Notes: a model not told the origin generated them from the letters alone. DNA of 64,000 nucleotides from Megascapheus bottae (GCA_024803745.1 JANJXV010000013.1:6758001-6822000), one strand, 5' to 3'; positions 47,332-57,730 are shown, counted from the stretch's first letter. Made by a program: numbers and translations.

Positions 47332-49605
47332 CTACTGATTATGACAAATGAGGGAAACCATTGAGCCTATGTTCCTTTGAGTCTGGCTTACTTCACTTAA
47401 TATGATTTTTTCTAAGTCTTTCCATTTGCTTACAAATGGGGCAATGTCTTTCTTTCTGACAGCAGCATAGAATTCCATTGTGTACAAATACCTCATCTTG
47501 TTGATCCACTCATCAACTGAGGGGCATCTGGATTGGTTCCATATCTTTGCTATGGTAAATAGTGTCGCAATGAACATTATTGTGGTAGTGGATTTAGTAT
47601 GTCCTTGTTTCTGGATGATTGGGTAAATGCCAAGTAGTGGAATTGCTGGGTCATAGGGGAGTTCTATGTTTAGTTTTTTGAGGAACTACCACAATGCTTT
47701 CCATAGTGGCTGAACGAGTTTGCACTCCCACCAAGAGTGTAGTAGTGATCCCTCCTGACCACATCCCCTCCAGCATCTGTTATTAGATTTCTTGATCTTG
47801 GCCATTCTAACTGGAGTGAAGTGGAATCTGAGTTGTTTTGATTTGCATTTCTTTTATGGCCAGAGATGTTGAGCATTTTTTCATGTGTCTATAGGCCATT
47901 CTTGTTTCTTCTTCAGAGAAGATTCTCTTAAAGTGTTTGGCCAACTTTTAATAGGATGGTTTTTTTTTGGAGATTATGTTGGGAGTCATTCAAGTTTTTG
48001 AGCTGCTGATATATTTTAGGTATGAGGCCTTTGTCAATTGGATGATTAGTGAAAATCTTCTCCCGCTCTGTGGGCTTTCTAATTAATTTGCTAGCTATGC
48101 CCTTTGCCATAGAGAAATTCTGCAGTCTAATGCAGTTGTACGTATCCAGACTTTCTCTGATTTGTTGTGTTTCTTGGTCCTTATTAAGAAAGTTTCGACA
48201 TGTGCCAAGGAGACCTAGTGTATCTCCTATTCCTTCCTCTAAAGTTTTCTGTGTATCTGATTTTATTTCGAGGTCTTTGATCCATTTGGGGTTAATCCTG
48301 GTGCAGAGTGACAAAGAAGGATCCAACTTTAGTTTTCTTCAGGTGTTTAACCAATTCTGTCAGCACCACTTGCTGAAGAGGCTGTCTTTCTTCCATTCTA
48401 TTTTTGTAGGCTACCTTATCAAAGATTTGGTAGCCATAGGTCTGTAGGATAATATCTGGGTCCTCATTTCTATTCCATTGGTCTTCAGGTCTGTTCTTGT
48501 GCCAGTACCAAGCTTTGTTGGTCACTATAGCTCTGTAATAGAGTCTGAAGTTTGGTATTGAAATTCCTCCTGCACTGTTCTTTCTGCTACAAATTGTTTT
48601 TGCTGTACGGGGTCTTTTATTATTCCATATGAAATTTTGGATTGCCTCTTCAATTTCTTTAAAGAATGACATTGGGATATTGATGGGTCTTGCATTGATG
48701 AGTATTGCACTGGATTTGTAGATAGCCCTTGGCAAGATTGTCATTTTCATGATGTTAATTCTTCTGATCCAGGAGCATGGGAGGTTTTTCCAGTTTCTCA
48801 GTTCTGCTTTAATTTCCTTTTTCAGGGTTTTAAAGTTTTCATCAAAAAGGTCCTTTACATTCTTAGTTAAGTTAATGCATAGGTACTTTATTTTCTTTGA
48901 GGCTATTGCAATAGGAGTTGCTTTTCTGATTGTTGCCTTGTTCCTCTCATTGTTGGCATATAGGAAGGCAGTTGATTTTTGAGGGTTAATTTTATACCCT
49001 GCTACCTTGCCAATGTTTGAATCACCTCAAGCAACTTGGAAGTGGAGTCTATAGCATTCTTTAAATACAGAATCATGTCATCTGCAAAGAGGGAAAGTTT
49101 CACTTCCCCTTCCCATTTGGATCCCTTTTATGCTTGCTTCTTGCCTTATTACTCTGGCTAGGATTTCTAATCCTATGTTAAAGAGGAGTGGAGAGAGTGG
49201 GTATCCTTGTCTCGTTCCTGATTTTTAGAGGAAGTGGCTTTAGCTTTTCACCAGTAAATATAATGCTAGCTGTGGGTTTGTCATATACAGCCTTTATTAT
49301 AATGAGGATGGTTTCATGGATTCCTAGTTTCTCCAGAGCTTTTAGCATAAAGGGGTGTTGGATCTTGTCAAATGCCTTTTCTGCATCTATTGAGACAATC
49401 ACGTGATTTTTGTCCTTGCTCCTATTGATGTGTTGAATTATATTAATTGATTTGCATATGTTGAACCAGCTTTGCCTCCCTGTGATGAATCCTGTTTGAT
49501 CATAGTGTATAATTTTTTTGATGAGTTGCTGAAGATGACTGGCCAGTATTTTGTTGAGAAGTTTTGCATCAACATTCATCATAGAAATGGTTCTATAGTT
49601 CTCTT
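47332..49605 (-). pseudogene. L1 ORF2 RT-to-C-terminus remnant (copy C)
   Basis: The longest collinear ORF2 stretch in the window. Minus frames show the start of RT ('[14 protein letters not shown]', 49541-49582), palm motif '[13 protein letters not shown]', then a frameshift. The catalytic FADD box is still encoded at about 49075-49090 in another frame. The thumb/connection region follows at 48292-48750, then the C-terminal region at 47928-48326 and 47332-47577. At least five frame breaks make it non-functional. Confidence 0.94.
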
Positions 49606-50637
49606 AAAAAGCAGGTGACTGTGTCAGTTAAAATTCTTTTCTATCCAGTCTGTACCCAGTGCTGTCATTATGTTTCTAGGAATGACCACAATGGCAGAAG
49701 GAAAGCAGAAAAAATAAAAATGGAAAGAATCATAACATTAAAAAAAAGGTGGAGGTCAAATGGCAAAAAAATAAAATAAGAACACATAAAAATGCAAATG
49801 AATGAAGGTAGAAAAAAAGGGGATTTTTTTTGTGTGTGGAGGGGGACAGGGTATGTAACTTGTGTCTCTACTTAATTCGGGATCCAAACCACTTCAGAAA
49901 GTCTTTTTCTCCTGCGATTTGGCTTTGAGGTTTTTCTGATCAGTTTCCTTCATTGAGCAGAAAAAAGAAAAGCTGGTGAAGCTGCCAATGACTTTGTTTA
50001 CCAGGAGCGTGGCCCCACCCAGGAGGAGGAACTTCCACTTGCACCTGGGATGGATGTCAAGCTAAGCTGCCTCTGGGAAACACTTTGCCCTTTTGAATGA
50101 TGGTGCTGCCAGCACCTCTTCTCAGGCTACAGTTGTTTGGCAGGATCTTTGCTAGCAGTCAAAATGGGGTTGCTGTTGGCTGGTGGGGGAAGGGATCCTT
50201 CCCAATGCCATTTCATGAGCAGAAGTGGAAACTTCTCCATGGAGGTACTCACAAATTGCTGGATTTTCTGGTTCTGTGAAGCTGGCAGGTGACACTGGGA
50301 GGTCCACACCACGGCTGGGTGATGCCTCTGGGCTGATGCAGGCTCTGTGTGGCTCTGTCTGGAGCTGGCTGGTCTGCGCTGCTGAGAGGCGCTGTCTGCA
50401 CAGGTTCTGGAGGGAGGCTTTGTCCCCGAAACTGCTCTGAGTCTCTAACGTTGTTCTACGCTATCTTCTTAAGCCAGTTTCCTGCCTTTCTCCTCTCTGT
50501 CTGAGTTCTCTGTGGAGCTAAGCTTACTTAGGATGGATCTTTGCGAATGAACTTTCCCCTACGATGCCAGAACTGGTATCTTGACAAGAGCTCAGAAAGA
50601 CTCACACTGAACCACCACCATCTTCCATCAATTTTTC
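49606..50637 (-). promoter_or_regulatory. Probable L1 5'UTR/promoter of copy C
   Basis: Inferred from position: it lies between the ORF2 segment and the outer TSD of the same insertion. In the L1 sense it starts 'gatggaagatggtggtgg', containing an AAGATGG core, the YY1-type site that known L1 promoters carry close to the RNA start. It is GC-richer than its surroundings over about 49990-50620. No tandem monomers are visible, unlike mouse L1. I see no ORF1 similarity. It might instead be another unit captured with the L1. The short frames on both strands here are not recognised proteins. Confidence 0.6.
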
Positions 50638-50810
50638 ATGTGTAGTTATTTCTTTTCTTTTTTTTCCCCTTATGGTTAATCTTGTGTGATTACTGTATCT
50701 GAATGTATTACCTGGTGTACTGTATGTACTTTATTTGTTTATTTGAAATAGGAAAGGGAAAGAGGATTGAGAGGAGTGGGAGGAGGAAAAGTTGGACAAA
50801 AGCATTAATA
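50638..50810 (+). mobile_element. Older L1 3'UTR, right part
   Basis: Continues the 3'UTR interrupted at 46935: 'tttgtttatttgaaatagg' followed by a G-rich purine tract (about 50751-50790). The end is diverged and approximate. Confidence 0.6.
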
Positions 50811-51272
50811 ACTGAGTTTATCATAAACACCATATGTGATTAGCAGTACTATAATATAGAGACATCTGGCTCTGGACCAATGACTTTCACATTAGAGAAG
50901 ATCATCAATATTCATTAGCACTTGGCAGAGTTGTCCATGTATTTCTTTAATATCTGAGCCTCCATGATCATTATAATTGAGAATTTGACTCCCCAGATAT
51001 CAAGTTATCACTTCACTTTCACAAACAAGCATTGTTTAGTCAGGTGGCTGATGCTTAAAGCTGAAAAAGGTAGAAAAGTGAATTCCTCTGGTCATGCTTT
51101 TTCATGTTTCATGTTTTTCAAATTAACTCTTCCAGTAGCAATGCCTTCTCACTGAATCAGCTCTTTCTTATTCCCAAGGACACCTCAATGTAACTCTGAA
51201 CCTACCTTCTCACAACATTCTCACATTCTCCCATATTCTCATGACTTTCCTTTGCTAATTGGTTGTAGCAAT
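50811..51272. other. Gene-free stretch, nothing recognised
   Basis: Unassigned sequence before a SINE target site. Confidence 0.5.
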
Positions 51273-51509
51273 AGTGTAATTTTTTTTCTATATGTCATGG
51301 GACTTGCACTCTGGGCCTAGAGATTGTCTCTGAGCTCTTCAGTTCAAGGTGACCACCCTACCCCTGGAGCCACAGCCCCACTTCCCCTTTCCTAGTGATT
51401 AATTCAAAATAAGAGTCTCCTGGTCCAGGTGCCAGCAACTCAGATCTCTGCCTCCCGAGTAGCTAGGATTAGAGGTGTGAGCCACTGTACCCAGCAAGTG
51501 TAATTTTTT
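51273..51509 (-). mobile_element. Composite SINE with 13-bp TSD
   Basis: The TSD 'agtgtaatttttt' is at 51273-51285 and 51497-51509. The minus-strand insert has the tRNA-like half ('ggacttgcactctgggccta', 'accctacccctggagccaca'), the linker ('gattaattcaaaataagagt') and the B1-like half ('gagtagctaggattagaggt', 'gtgagccactgtacccagc'). The reverse 'caggtgccagcaactcagat' at 51426 deviates from other copies and suggests a small internal change. Confidence 0.92.
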
Positions 51510-51570
51510 AAATCCATTATGCTTTCTTTTACAGTTGTATAATTAAAGAAAGGAGCTTAACTCTTAATTT

Positions 51571-51771
51571 TTCTTTTGATGCTGATATTGGAGCTTGAAC
51601 TCAGGGCCTGGCCACTGTCACTGATCTAGTTTTGCTCAAAGCTAGCACTCTAGCACTTGAGCAATCCCTCTGCTTTCTGCTTTTTTTTTTTTTTTTTTTT
51701 TTTTTTTGCAGTCTTCAGGTCTTAGCCTCCTAAATAGCTAGAATGACAGATGTGAGCAACTGGTACCCAGA
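51571..51771 (-). mobile_element. Composite SINE with a T27 internal run
   Basis: tRNA-like half ('ggagcttgaactcagggcct', 'actctagcacttgagcaatc'), then a T27 run (51681-51707), then B1-like half ('gtcttagcctcctaaatagc', 'tagaatgacagatgtgagca'). The T-run occupies the junction of the two halves, in place of the usual linker. Confidence 0.85.
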
Positions 51772-51784
51772 TGCTTGTATTTTA

Positions 51785-51917
51785 TTTTTCTTTTGTTCAA
51801 GGCTAATGCTCTGGCTGTTTGATGGTTAATAGGATAGTTTTGTTCAGGCTGGCTTTGAACCAGCACCTTTAGATGTCAGCCTTCTGAGCAACTACGATTA
51901 TATTACCACTAGGCTGA
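51785..51917 (-). mobile_element. Decayed composite SINE
   Basis: Directly left-adjacent to the previous one in the same orientation: 'ttgttcaaggctaatgctct', 'caggctggctttgaaccagc', 'gtcagccttctgagcaacta'. Confidence 0.7.
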
Positions 51918-52663
51918 TTTAACTTTTTTAATCCATATCTTTCTTTTAGGGTTTATCATGCTTCCATAGTCTACACTGTGTTTCATATTCCACCTATGTG
52001 TTTCTCAGATACAATTTTTCATTTTAAGTTTGAAATGGATAACATCATTTGCTGAGATTTGAGAAGCTCCTTGCATCTTTGACTCTCCCCTGTTACATCT
52101 ATCTTTGTTAAAGATATCTTGGTGGCAGAAATACTTATTCCCTTATGAGATAGATATTTCAGCTTGCTGGAAAGTCTTAGCTATTTGAAAGCTGGGAACA
52201 TAGCTGGAGTTCAAACTCTGATCCTGTACCTAGATGTCCAAAACCCAGTCCTTTGAAGCATATGTGAACACGTATGTCTGTATTTATGTGGTCTTTACTC
52301 CAGGACAATGCTATCCTTGAGCCTTCATGTTGAACATACATTATGATATAATGGATAGGCACAGGGTCAGAGTGGGTTCGGAATTCACCTCCATGTGGTG
52401 TCTGCCTATGCAAGTGAAAATTGACTGCTCTGACATCTAGAACACAGTCGCTGTAACATTTCTGTTTGTCACAAACACAACTAGAAATTTGTCAGATTCT
52501 CATGGCTGTTTTATTCTCTTTCATATGTCTTAGGGAGCAGATCACATTATATTACAATCATTATCTTCTCCATGAATCCCATTACTTTGCAACATTCCCT
52601 GGAATTTGAGGTGAAGGGAATGGCCATGACTCATCTTTGGGTCCACAGAGCCTAAAACACAGA

Positions 52664-52665
<2 letters not shown>
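51918..52665. other. Gene-free stretch, nothing recognised
   Basis: No coding or repeat signature identified. Confidence 0.5.
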
Positions 52666-52711
<46 letters not shown>

Positions 52712-52745
52712 CACACACACATGCACACACACATACATACACACA
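52666..52745. repeat. Interrupted (CA)n microsatellite
   Basis: CA run with AACC, ATG and ATAC interruptions, followed by 'cgcatatgtgtgtgtt', so alternating purine-pyrimidine continues to about 52761. Confidence 0.95.
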
Positions 52746-52761
52746 TACGCATATGTGTGTG

Positions 52762-53150
52762 TTGAATGAAATCATGTGGTTTAAAATGTCATTTCCAATA
52801 TAACCACCTCAGAAACATACCTTCCATTCCCCTGGATTTTGTATTCCTGTTCATACAATACTGCATTTGTAATCATTTCATATACTACAGTTATGATGCG
52901 TCAATTCCTATGTTTGTAAAGAGAAAAAAAAATATGAGAACAGTGGTTCCCGGTGTGTTGCCCTTTGGGGTATAATGTTGGGTGATGCCTGGCATATGTC
53001 CCCTGCTGAAATAACAGCAGAACCACAGACTGGATTCTCGGCAGCCTCACAAATGAGTTGCAAAGTTGAAATGTGTCACCAAACTGCCTTTTCTCAGAAC
53101 CTGCCTTTTTTCAGACTGGCACAGGTCCCTGGCTGATTCTGCCGGAGCCA

Positions 53151-53153
<3 letters not shown>
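52762..53153. other. Short unassigned stretch
   Basis: Nothing recognised between the microsatellites. Confidence 0.4.
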
Positions 53154-53236
<83 letters not shown>

Positions 53237-53258
53237 CTGTGTGTCTGTGTGTGTGTGA
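53154..53258. repeat. (CT)n/(GT)n compound microsatellite
   Basis: About 34 CT units then GT units with CTGT interruptions. The Ser-Leu and Arg-Glu frames are artefacts. Confidence 0.97.
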
Positions 53259-53345
53259 TGCACAAATTGATTGTACTGCCTCAGAATATAATAAAATTGC
53301 CTACTGCATTATGTTGCATTCCGGTTTTGGATTTTTTTAAAAAAA

Positions 53346-54375
53346 TTTGCCCATCCTGGGCCTTGAAGTCAGGACCTGGGCATTGTCCTTGAGCTTCTTT
53401 TTTTATATTTTTTATTGTAATTAATAAAAAGGTTACATGATATTTGCCAGATAGATGGTGCATTAATTCACATATGTTGATACCCTTTCACATGTCTTGG
53501 TCCCCATTTCTCTCCCCTCTACCCCCCCATCTTGGTTTTTCCCCCTTCCCTATCCAATTTCAAATAACCAAATACAAATAAATCCAATATATCAGATAAC
53601 AAAGTGAGATATTGTAACAATATGAGATAACCAAGGGATAGCAAAAGAGATGAGAGATAACATAGTACATTAAGGACAACAATCATTCATTATATGGCTT
53701 TTGTCTCAATATCCTGGGGGTCTTTTCAATTAGCTTCATACTATATGGCCTTATGTATCAAGGTTTTGCTCTATTGCAGATCTCTGCTAGTAGAGCCCAA
53801 GGTTTCTACTGATTATGACAAATGAGGGAAACCATTGAGCCTAAGTTCCTTTGAGTCTGGCTTACTTCGCTTAATATGATTTTTTCTAACTCTTTCCATT
53901 TCCTAACAAATGGGTCGATGTTGTTTTTCTGACAGCAGCATAGAAATTCCATTGTGTACAAATACCACAAGTTGTTGATCCACTCATCAACTGAGGGACA
54001 TCTAGGTTGGTTGTATATTTTTGCTATGGTGAATAATGCTGCAATGAACACTGTTGGTGGGAGTGCAAACTCGTTCAACCACTATGGAAAGCAGTATGGC
54101 AGTGCCTCAAAAGACTAAACATAGAACTCCCCTATGACAAAGCAATTCCACTACTTGGCATTTACTCAACCATCCAGAAACTAGGGCATACTAAATCCAC
54201 TACCATAACAATGTTCATTGCAGTATTAGTCCTTGAGCTTCTTTTGCTCAAGGCTCACACTCTATCTCTTGAGCCACTTTAGGCTTTTTCTGTGTCTGTG
54301 ACACTGAGGAATCAAACCCAGGGCTTTCTGCATGCTAGGCAAGCACTCTACCACTAAACTACCTTCCCAGCTGCA
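53346..54375 (-). mobile_element. Dimeric tRNA/ID-like SINE split by L1 F
   Basis: Second-unit start at 53346-53401 ('ggccttgaagtcaggacctg') continues at 54246 ('gctcaaggctcacactctat', 'ctcttgagccactttaggct') into the first unit ('ggaatcaaacccagggcttt', 'gctaggcaagcactctacca'). The middle was displaced by an L1 whose TSD is SINE sequence, so the SINE is older than L1 F. Confidence 0.9.
53385..54245 (-). mobile_element. L1 insertion F: 5'-inverted LINE-1 with 17-bp TSD, nested in a SINE
   Basis: The TSD 'gtccttgagcttctttt' is at 53385-53401 and 54229-54245. The minus segment (53402 to about 54049) has tail, 3'UTR, and the last about 80 codons of ORF2 (frame 53806-54078 ends in 'SLICHNQ'). The plus segment (about 54050-54228) is the ORF2 part immediately upstream, starting 'ggtgggagtgcaaactcg' and ending 'caatgttcattgcagtatta'. 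The last about 17 bases of the plus segment are also present at the start of the minus segment, so this inversion has a short duplication at the joint instead of a deletion. Confidence 0.95.
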
Positions 54376-55269
54376 TTTTTGGATTAACTTTACATAAATA
54401 CAACCATGATATTATGATACTCTACAACCAGAACATTTTTAGATTACAGTGTGATAGATATAAAACCTAATCAAATAAGTTGTCTCGAAAAATTTAGGAA
54501 CCCAGTTGTTTTGAATTCAGACTTAATTAATATTTACTGAATAAAATCATATAAAACATGCAATTTTATATATCACAATATCTTGCCTTCAATCCAAGCC
54601 ATTTTCAGTCTGTCATTTTCTGTTTCCAAACAGATTACTTTAAAATACAATTTCAAATATATACTTTGCTTCTAAAAACCTGTCTTGGACTTCTTTAATG
54701 TTTACAATATAATGTCCAAACCACTTAGAATTCAATTCAAGACACATCACTACCTGTGTCTTCCCTCTATCCTAATCCCGACACAAGATTGTATCTAGAC
54801 ATCTGTCTGTCTTTGTTTCTCTGTTGCATTGAAGATATGTTTGGATGTCCAAAACTACCTAGCCAGGTACTGACATGTAATACAAACCTTTATTTCTAAA
54901 AAGTTTCAGGACCTCTGTGTTTTCCTGTTAATAACCTCATTTTCTCTCACCAAAAGACTATAAAAAGTGTCTGTGGAATTATGTATGTCTTCATGCTGAG
55001 ACTGACTGCATGATTCTTGTTTCCTCAGTGATATCTCTCTAGAAGTTCAGTCTCCCATGACTATAATTAGAATTCATTATTATCTTACATTTATAAAGTA
55101 ATAACACTTCTGTTTAAACTACCATTGAACCAAATTTAAATTCAAATCAACATGATGGTAAAAATCACCTCTACTTCCAACATTGAGATGTAATGTATAC
55201 ATTTTCTTGTATTCTACTAGGAAACTTTTATTCCTTTAGTCTTCTGTTCAGATACAGAACAGAAAATAA
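54376..55269. other. Gene-free stretch, nothing recognised
   Basis: No coding or repeat signature identified. Confidence 0.5.
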
Positions 55270-55345
55270 GAGCTACACATGGTGGCTCATGCCTCTAATC
55301 TGAGTGGTAATTTGAGACTAGCCCGGTTACATTACCTATAAAAAT
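55270..55345 (+). mobile_element. Possible B1-like SINE fragment
   Basis: 'gctacacatggtggctcatg' and 'cctctaatctgagtggtaat' resemble the start of the composite SINE, but the match fades quickly. Confidence 0.4.
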
Positions 55346-56002
55346 TGAATATTACCTCATCATGCCTGAGCCTATCACTTCAAGTGAAAGATGGATGGTA
55401 CACAGATATAGGATATTAGTTAATAGTTTTTTTGTTTTCCTTTGTAGACAAAGGGGAGGAAAGGGTGTGAGGAAGCAAGAGAACTGCAGGTCTGGAGTGG
55501 GAAGAAAACAAAAACTGCTACTGAAGATTTAAGCCTCAATAAACAGTTTTATATGCAATTTATGCAAACATATTTTCATTTATTATGAAACAACAAAGAG
55601 CAGGGGAGGGCTAAGTCAGAAATAGGCACCATGAAAGCAAAATAGTCTCCAATAAATTCTGGCTTGTAAAAAAAGAAACCACCTGCCATATTGAAATATG
55701 CTCATCTGATGGTGTTTCAAAATTTAATATATTTCTCTGATAAATAGTTAGTTTTATTTGTCAGAGGTAATGTCATAAGAATATCTAATTTGTCCTATGC
55801 AGATATCATTCCAGATTTTTAAAGATAAATGGTTCATTTTGCTCAAGTATTGAGTATTAATTGCTAACAACATAGCTATGGCTGGGCTAGACTGCTTCTT
55901 TTCTTTTTCTTATATAGAAAATGAAACAAGTACATGAATGTGATTCTTTTAAAGTTGAGCAAGAATTTCTACAGCAAAAATATGCTAAAACTTACAAATT
56001 GA
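55346..56002. other. Gene-free stretch, nothing recognised
   Basis: Purine-rich part near 55450-55500. No gene or named repeat. Confidence 0.45.
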
Positions 56003-56240
56003 CAGGTGCTGGTGGCTCAGGTCTGAAATCCTAGCTTCTCAGGAAAAGTGAGACTTGAGGATTTTAGTTCCAAGCCAATCCAGACACGGAAGCCCATGTG
56101 TCTCTGATCTTTAATTTGCGGCCAGAAAATTGTAAGTAGTGCTGTGACTCAAAGTGGTAGGTAGAACACTAGCCTTGAGGAACAGAGTGCAGAGACAGTG
56201 ACCAGGACCCAAGTTCAAGCCCCACGACCAAAAAACCCCA
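56003..56240 (+). mobile_element. Composite SINE
   Basis: 'caggtgctggtggctcaggt', 'ctgaaatcctagcttctcag', linker 'gtgtctctgatctttaattt', 'gtagtgctgtgactcaaag', 'acactagccttgaggaacag', 'caagttcaagccccacgacc' and an A/C-rich tail. Moderately diverged. The next SINE landed just after its tail. Confidence 0.88.
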
Positions 56241-56257
56241 AAAAACAGAAAACAAAA

Positions 56258-56494
56258 AACAACTTACAGGGGCCGGGAGTTTGGCCTAGTGGTTAAAGTG
56301 CTTGCCTAGCATGCATGAAGACCCAGGTTCGATTCCTCGGTACCACATACATAGACAAAAGCCAGAAGTGGTGCTGAGGTTCAAGTGATAGAGCTCTAGC
56401 CTTGAGAAAGTCCAAGGACAGTGCTCAGGCCCTGAGCTCAAGCCCAGGACCGGCAAAAACAACAACAACAAAAAAAAAACCCCAACAACTTACA
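56258..56494 (+). mobile_element. Dimeric tRNA/ID-like SINE, intact pol III boxes, 11-bp TSD
   Basis: The TSD 'aacaacttaca' is at 56258-56268 and 56484-56494. The first unit has an A box 'tggcctagtgg' (56282-56292) fitting TRGCNNAGYGG and a B box 'ggttcgattcc' (56326-56336) fitting GGTTCGANTCC, at tRNA-like spacing. The second unit starts near 'ccagaagtggtgctgaggtt' and the tail is (AAC)n plus A-run. Looks young. Confidence 0.95.
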
Positions 56495-56740
56495 AATGCA
56501 ATGCTAAAGCAATATACTCATTATAAGAAAAAAATGGAGAGATTTCAAGAGAAAATTTTATTTTGGGCAAATATGGCACAAAATCATGCGTGCATTGGGA
56601 AAACCATGAGTTGTATTAGAGTTTGTTTTATATCCCAATATCCAAAGGCATTTAGTATTCAGAGTTAAACAGTCACTCTTGTAGCTGTTCTGTATCAGAA
56701 TAAAATGTAATATGCATTCATGCATTCCTTATAAACATAC

Positions 56741-56829
56741 ATTTCTGTCTTCTTTTCCCTCCTCTTCTCCCTCTTCCTCTCTCTCCCGCTCTCTCCTCCC
56801 TCCTCTTCTCTTTCTCCCGCTTTCTCTCT
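56741..56829. repeat. Imperfect polypyrimidine tract
   Basis: Mixed CT/CCT/TTCT tract. The Glu-Arg-Lys-rich minus frame across it is an artefact. Confidence 0.85.
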
Positions 56830-57229
56830 GAATTTAAGACTTAGGATGTAGACTAATGACAAAAGTCCAGAATGATAGATGGTGAGAGAGTCATAGTGCA
56901 CGAATGTGCTTTGGGGAACTATTTTTACTCAAAGAAATTAGGAATAATTTAGGTAAGTAATCATTAAACATTTATCAAAATTCTTTTCTACAAAGGTACT
57001 CTATTCTGGGATTAATAATACAGAACTGAAGTTCTCTTACAATCTCCCATCTTTATGATCTTGGGCACAGATACATTTTCAACACAAATAAAAAATTGTA
57101 ATGTGCTTCACCTTGGTAGGATATGGTACAAAATATTTCATTTATGTCTCAATAAATTCAGAGAGGATTTAAGGATCATCTTCCCAAAAGAAAGAAAGGA
57201 CTAAATAACATGAAAATGCAATTATGTTC

Positions 57230-57291
57230 ATTACCACATTTGAGTGATTCTTTTTAAAAAATTACCACATTTGGGTGATTCTTTTTAAAAA
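57230..57291. repeat. Tandem duplication of a 31-bp unit
   Basis: 57230-57260 and 57261-57291 differ at one position; each starts 'attaccacatttg'. Confidence 0.95.
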
Positions 57292-57449
57292 CTGACAATT
57301 TAAATTTCCTGGAAAAAGATCTAATTTAAGTGATTCAGGAAAAAAATATATTTGATACTAGATTACTTTGAATGACTATGGTACTGTTCTGATAATAAAT
57401 TTATAAAGAGAGATATAGATATATATCTGTCTATATCTGTATTATGCAG

Positions 57450-57475
57450 ATATATTATATATTTATATAATATAT
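57450..57475. repeat. Perfect AT palindrome
   Basis: 12-bp arms 'atatattatata' and 'tatataatatat' around a 2-bp centre, inside an ATAT-rich block (about 57407-57486). Could extrude as a cruciform. Confidence 0.95.
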
Positions 57476-57670
57476 ATCTATATATCCATTTCTATTGTAT
57501 GTGCTTATGTATATTGTCTAACCATTTTATACGAGTATATATGCACAATTATGAATGGATATGAATACATTAAGTATATATTAAAGGAATTATTTTAGAC
57601 ATATTTATAACTGAAATTTATCTGTCATTCAAGGACAAATGACAGTAACCATTTAAAGATGCAGCTAATT

Positions 57671-57730
57671 TGTTAACTTTAGAGACTATAGAAAGTATAC
57701 TGTTAACTTTAGATTATATAGAAAGTATAC
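57671..57730. repeat. Tandem duplication of a 30-bp unit
   Basis: 57671-57700 and 57701-57730, each starting 'tgttaactttaga' and ending 'tagaaagtatac', with three mismatches. Confidence 0.93.

Larger units (their letters stand above)
46917..50656 (-). mobile_element. L1 insertion C: 5'UTR joined to ORF2, inside one TSD
   Basis: Near-perfect TSD: 'atgtgcagttatttctttt' (46917-46935) and 'atgtgtagttatttctttt' (50638-50656), 18 of 19 identical. Minus-strand content from 3' to 5': T-rich tail, 3'UTR, ORF2 from its stop (47332) up to the start of RT (about 49605), then about 1.03 kb (49606-50637) with no similarity to other ORF2 copies, GC-richer, ending in a sequence that looks like an L1 5' terminus. 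ORF1, the endonuclease and the pre-RT region are missing. I read it as an insertion from an internally deleted or spliced L1 RNA. It lies inside an older L1 3'UTR. Confidence 0.85.

Noticed and set aside
50097..50440. Overlapping frames in the GC-richer block as a possible gene
   Set aside because: The block lies inside the L1 C insertion and best fits a non-coding L1 5'UTR. The frames on both strands are short and unrelated to known proteins.
52542..53392. Frames of Cys-Val, Ser-Leu and Arg-Glu repeats
   Set aside because: Artefacts of the (CA)n and (CT)n/(GT)n tracts.
56269..56483. Possible tRNA gene: near-perfect A and B boxes
   Set aside because: It belongs to a repeated dimeric SINE with A-rich tail and TSD. 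I do not see a proper cloverleaf with paired acceptor arms.
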